From positions 1 to 51,648 of the forward strand of contig NZ_LZKJ01000177.1 in the NCBI RefSeq assembly GCF_001672775.1: a DNA stretch of 51,648 nt, written 5' to 3'. Source of the stretch: Mycobacterium kyorinense. Its GTDB lineage: Bacteria > Actinomycetota > Actinomycetes > Mycobacteriales > Mycobacteriaceae. Below the pieces are notes generated by a model that saw only the letters and a list, made by a program, of their open reading frames with translations, ran no database searches and had not been told where the DNA came from. Below, one piece after another: positions 49,540 to 51,648 of the stretch (its first letter is position 1; each line of letters begins with the position of its first letter). Made by a program: the position numbers and the translations under genes.

Positions 49540-50576
49540 TGCAGCGTGCACCTGCCAGTCGGCTGTTGGAAGAGCCGCACCGTGCGTACGGGGCCGCCCG
49601 GCTGCAGTCCGTTGAGCTTGATGGAAAGGTCGCACAGGTAGAAGTTGAAGAAGTCGCCGTAGATACCGCCGATGCGGCCGACGAGGTTGAAGGCATTCGG
49701 CGTCTGCGACACCAGGTCCTCGATCTGGTCGCGCTTGTCGACCAGCGGCTGGGCGACGGTCTCCAGGTGACTCACGGTGCTACGCACCAGGTTCCGGTTG
49801 TCGGCCAGCAGATCGGCCACGGTTCCGGCCGCTCGGCTGATATGGGCCATCCCGGCTGCTAGCGGATCGGCGCGGTTTTTCAACCCGGTGATCAAGGTTT
49901 CGATGTTGTTGACAGTCTGGTCGAACTCCTGCCGATGCCGAACTGTGGTGTCCAGCAGCGTGTTCAGGTTGTTGATCACTTCGCCGATGGCCTGGTCGCG
50001 CTCGGCCAGATGGGAGGCCAGTTCGGCGGTCTGATCCAGGATGTCGTTGATGGTTCCGCCCTGACCCTGGAACACGGTGATGATCGACGAGGCGATGTCG
50101 TTGACCTTCTGTGGGTTCAGTGCCCGGAACAGTGGCTTGAATCCGCCGATCAGCGCGTCCAGGTCCAGCGCCGGCTGTGTCCGCGCCAGTGGGATGAAAC
50201 CACCCGGGGGCAGGACTGTGTTGGCCGCCTCGCCCTCGCCGCGGCCGAGTTCCAGATAGCGGTTGCCGATCAGATCCTGGTAACGGATCTGTGCTGTTGT
50301 CGACTCGTAAAGCGGCACCGAGCGGTCGACGCGGAAAACGACCAGTATCCGCTTGTCGCCGTCGATCAGGTCCACCGATTTAACTTTGCCGACCTCCACG
50401 CCCGAGGCCCGGACGAACTGGCCGGCGCGTAATCCGCTGGCGCTGCTGAATTCCGCGGAGTAGCTGTTGGTCCGGTCGAATCGGATCTGACCGAAAACCA
50501 CCACGATGATGGCAGTGAACAACAGCTGCACCGACGCGATGGCGACCAATCGGATAACCGGACCGGTGATTTTCAT
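49536..50576 (-). CDS. mceB: Mce family protein MceB
   Basis: A 346-residue MCE protein, the same length as Mce1B. A membrane helix (about 8-30) is followed by the MCE domain with YSAEFSSASGLRAGQFVRASG and RYQDLIGNRYLELGRG, then helical heptads, ending in a short Cys-containing tail. ATG 50576 overlaps the mceA stop (ATGA). All junctions from mceA to mceD are of this type, so the operon is one coupled unit. Confidence 0.93.
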   Translation of the reverse strand: MKITGPVIRLVAIASVQLLFTAIIVVVFGQIRFDRTNSYSAEFSSASGLRAGQFVRASGVEVGKVKSVDLIDGDKRILVVFRVDRSVPLYESTTAQIRYQDLIGNRYLELGRGEGEAANTVLPPGGFIPLARTQPALDLDALIGGFKPLFRALNPQKVNDIASSIITVFQGQGGTINDILDQTAELASHLAERDQAIGEVINNLNTLLDTTVRHRQEFDQTVNNIETLITGLKNRADPLAAGMAHISRAAGTVADLLADNRNLVRSTVSHLETVAQPLVDKRDQIEDLVSQTPNAFNLVGRIGGIYGDFFNFYLCDLSIKLNGLQPGGPVRTVRLFQQPTGRCTLQ

Positions 50577-51648
50577 GGGTTGATCGTGTTCTCCCCGTAC
50601 TGCCGTCCCCACACGTATTCGACGGCGAGTGGCTGGTTGAGTTCGAAGTGGTTGTAGGGCGCGATGTTGATGCCGGTGTCCATCACCAGATACGGTGCCG
50701 GCCACAGATCGCGGGTGATCGGCTGCCAGCAGCCCGGCGCGCCGCCCGGCCCACCTCTGGCGTTGGCCCGCGGCAGATTGTCGGGATACACATAGGGGTT
50801 CTCCGCACCGGTGATTGCCACCCCGAGCGCCGCGGAGTACTGGTTGCCGCTCTCCAACTGGGTGATCTTGGGAACGAGGTTCGCGATATTGCGGATCGTG
50901 CAGAACAGCGCGGGGCTGTGGGTGTCGAGTAGCCGGGTAGTCGGAACCAGGTCGGCGATGACACGTTCCAGATACGGTGCGGCCCGCTCGAAGACGTCGC
51001 CGGCGGTGTTGCCGAAGCCGATCGCCGCCAACAGCGCGGCATCCAGATCGTCTTGTTGCGCGTTGATCGTGTGCGCCGTGGTCAGCGCATTGTTGATGAA
51101 GTCGACGAGATCGGGTGCCGCGTTCGCGTAGGTCTCCGTCAGCGCCGCGACTTGCCGAATGTCGTGGCGGATCGTCGGCATCCGGGCATTCACGTCGTCG
51201 AGGATGGCGTTGCCGCTGACGATCGAAGCCCCGAACTTCTTGCCTAACCCGCTTAGCGCCTCGGCAACCGCGCTCAGCGTCAGGTTCACCTTGACCGGAT
51301 CGACTTGCTCGGATAGCTCCATCAGCGTCTCGAACAACGTGTTGAATTCGGTGGTCACCGACAGAGCGTTGATGACGTCGCCCGGCGAGATCGACTGGGG
51401 GGACGGGTCTTGCGGCGCGGTGAACGAAACGTATTTGTTGCCGAACACCGTGGTGGCCTGGATTTTGGCGTCGACGTTGGCCGGAATCAACTTCACATAT
51501 TTCGGGTCGACATCGAGCGCCAACTTGGCCGCCGGCCTACCGTCCCGGTCAACCTCGGAAATCTCAGCAACCCGGCCGACCTCGACGCCGTTATAGGTGA
51601 CCTTGGCTCCCTTGTCCATCACCAGTCCGGCCCGCGCGGTCAGCATCG
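50573..51648 (-). CDS. mceA: Mce family protein MceA, C-terminal part (cut by window edge)
   Basis: The 5' end lies beyond the window. The 357 codons visible begin in the MCE domain (MLTARAGLVMDKGAKVTYNGVEVG, ATTVFGNKYVSF), then the helical region, and end with CWQPITRDLWPAPYLVMDTG and YVWGRQYGENTINP, the conserved MceA C-terminus. About 90 N-terminal residues should be missing compared with Mce1A (454). MceA is the leading subunit, involved in lipid transport and, for Mce1A, host cell entry. Confidence 0.93.
   Translation of the reverse strand, partial: MLTARAGLVMDKGAKVTYNGVEVGRVAEISEVDRDGRPAAKLALDVDPKYVKLIPANVDAKIQATTVFGNKYVSFTAPQDPSPQSISPGDVINALSVTTEFNTLFETLMELSEQVDPVKVNLTLSAVAEALSGLGKKFGASIVSGNAILDDVNARMPTIRHDIRQVAALTETYANAAPDLVDFINNALTTAHTINAQQDDLDAALLAAIGFGNTAGDVFERAAPYLERVIADLVPTTRLLDTHSPALFCTIRNIANLVPKITQLESGNQYSAALGVAITGAENPYVYPDNLPRANARGGPGGAPGCWQPITRDLWPAPYLVMDTGINIAPYNHFELNQPLAVEYVWGRQYGENTINP

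Overview
The window is a compact, GC-rich piece of a Mycobacterium chromosome. The evidence is a PE/PPE pair, an mceA-F operon, a mycolic-acid methyltransferase, two Ddn-type deazaflavin proteins, heavy use of GTG starts, and gene order that largely follows the M. tuberculosis Rv0534c-Rv0492c interval (compared from memory) in reversed orientation. The PPE-SVP type of PPE protein points to a slow-growing species. I saw no tRNA, rRNA, CRISPR array or insertion sequence. No gene-free stretch reaches 300 bases; the longest gaps, about 180 bases, hold palindromes, repeats or promoter-like DNA.

Layout. (1) 1-563: the 3' part of menA, preceded by an inverted copy of the same gene that folds back on it, most likely a contig-end chimera. 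(2) 628-8423: small membrane proteins, a MinD-like ATPase, then a tightly overlapping leftward unit hemL - phosphoglycerate-mutase-like - TlpA-like lipoprotein - ccdA - resB - ccsA, joining a haem-precursor step to System II cytochrome c maturation. (3) 8602-23142: the variable part. It holds two tandem Ddn-like proteins and a carboxylic acid reductase (rightward), an amino-acid permease with an extra cytosolic domain, PPE/PE, a TetR-regulated DUF2236 oxygenase, a Tat-exported esterase, a secreted Asn-Pro repeat protein, a copper-type P-ATPase with a CsoR/RicR-like operator, and three small membrane proteins. (4) 23139-28593: leftward haem operon hemA-hemC-hemD-hemB plus a glutaredoxin-like gene. 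(5) 28690-31181: rightward serB1-like HAD phosphatase, HadA-like dehydratase and a mycolate cyclopropane/methoxy-type methyltransferase. (6) 31262-38843: leftward block from ppx to a PlsC-like acyltransferase, including proC, a BldC-like regulator and the 33-residue ribosomal protein bS22. (7) 38951-43703: a cysteine-rich conserved protein, a FadR-family regulator with a palindromic operator, and the divergent coupled trio it probably controls, ending in a GMC oxidoreductase. (8) 43715-51648: mceF-mceA, leftward, with mceA cut by the window edge.

The most notable observations are: the fold-back at the left end; two very similar short hairpins at convergent gene junctions whose arms contain both stop codons; a carboxylic acid reductase placed beside duplicated Ddn-like genes; a PPE protein with a SHOCT-like tail; a permease-stress-domain fusion; predicted operators for TetR, copper and FadR-type regulators; an in-frame 54-bp duplication-type insertion; and a 60-bp tandem repeat that repeats the end of serB1. 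Nothing here is clearly a wholly new system; the reductase locus and the secreted Asn-Pro repeat protein are the best candidates for new biology.
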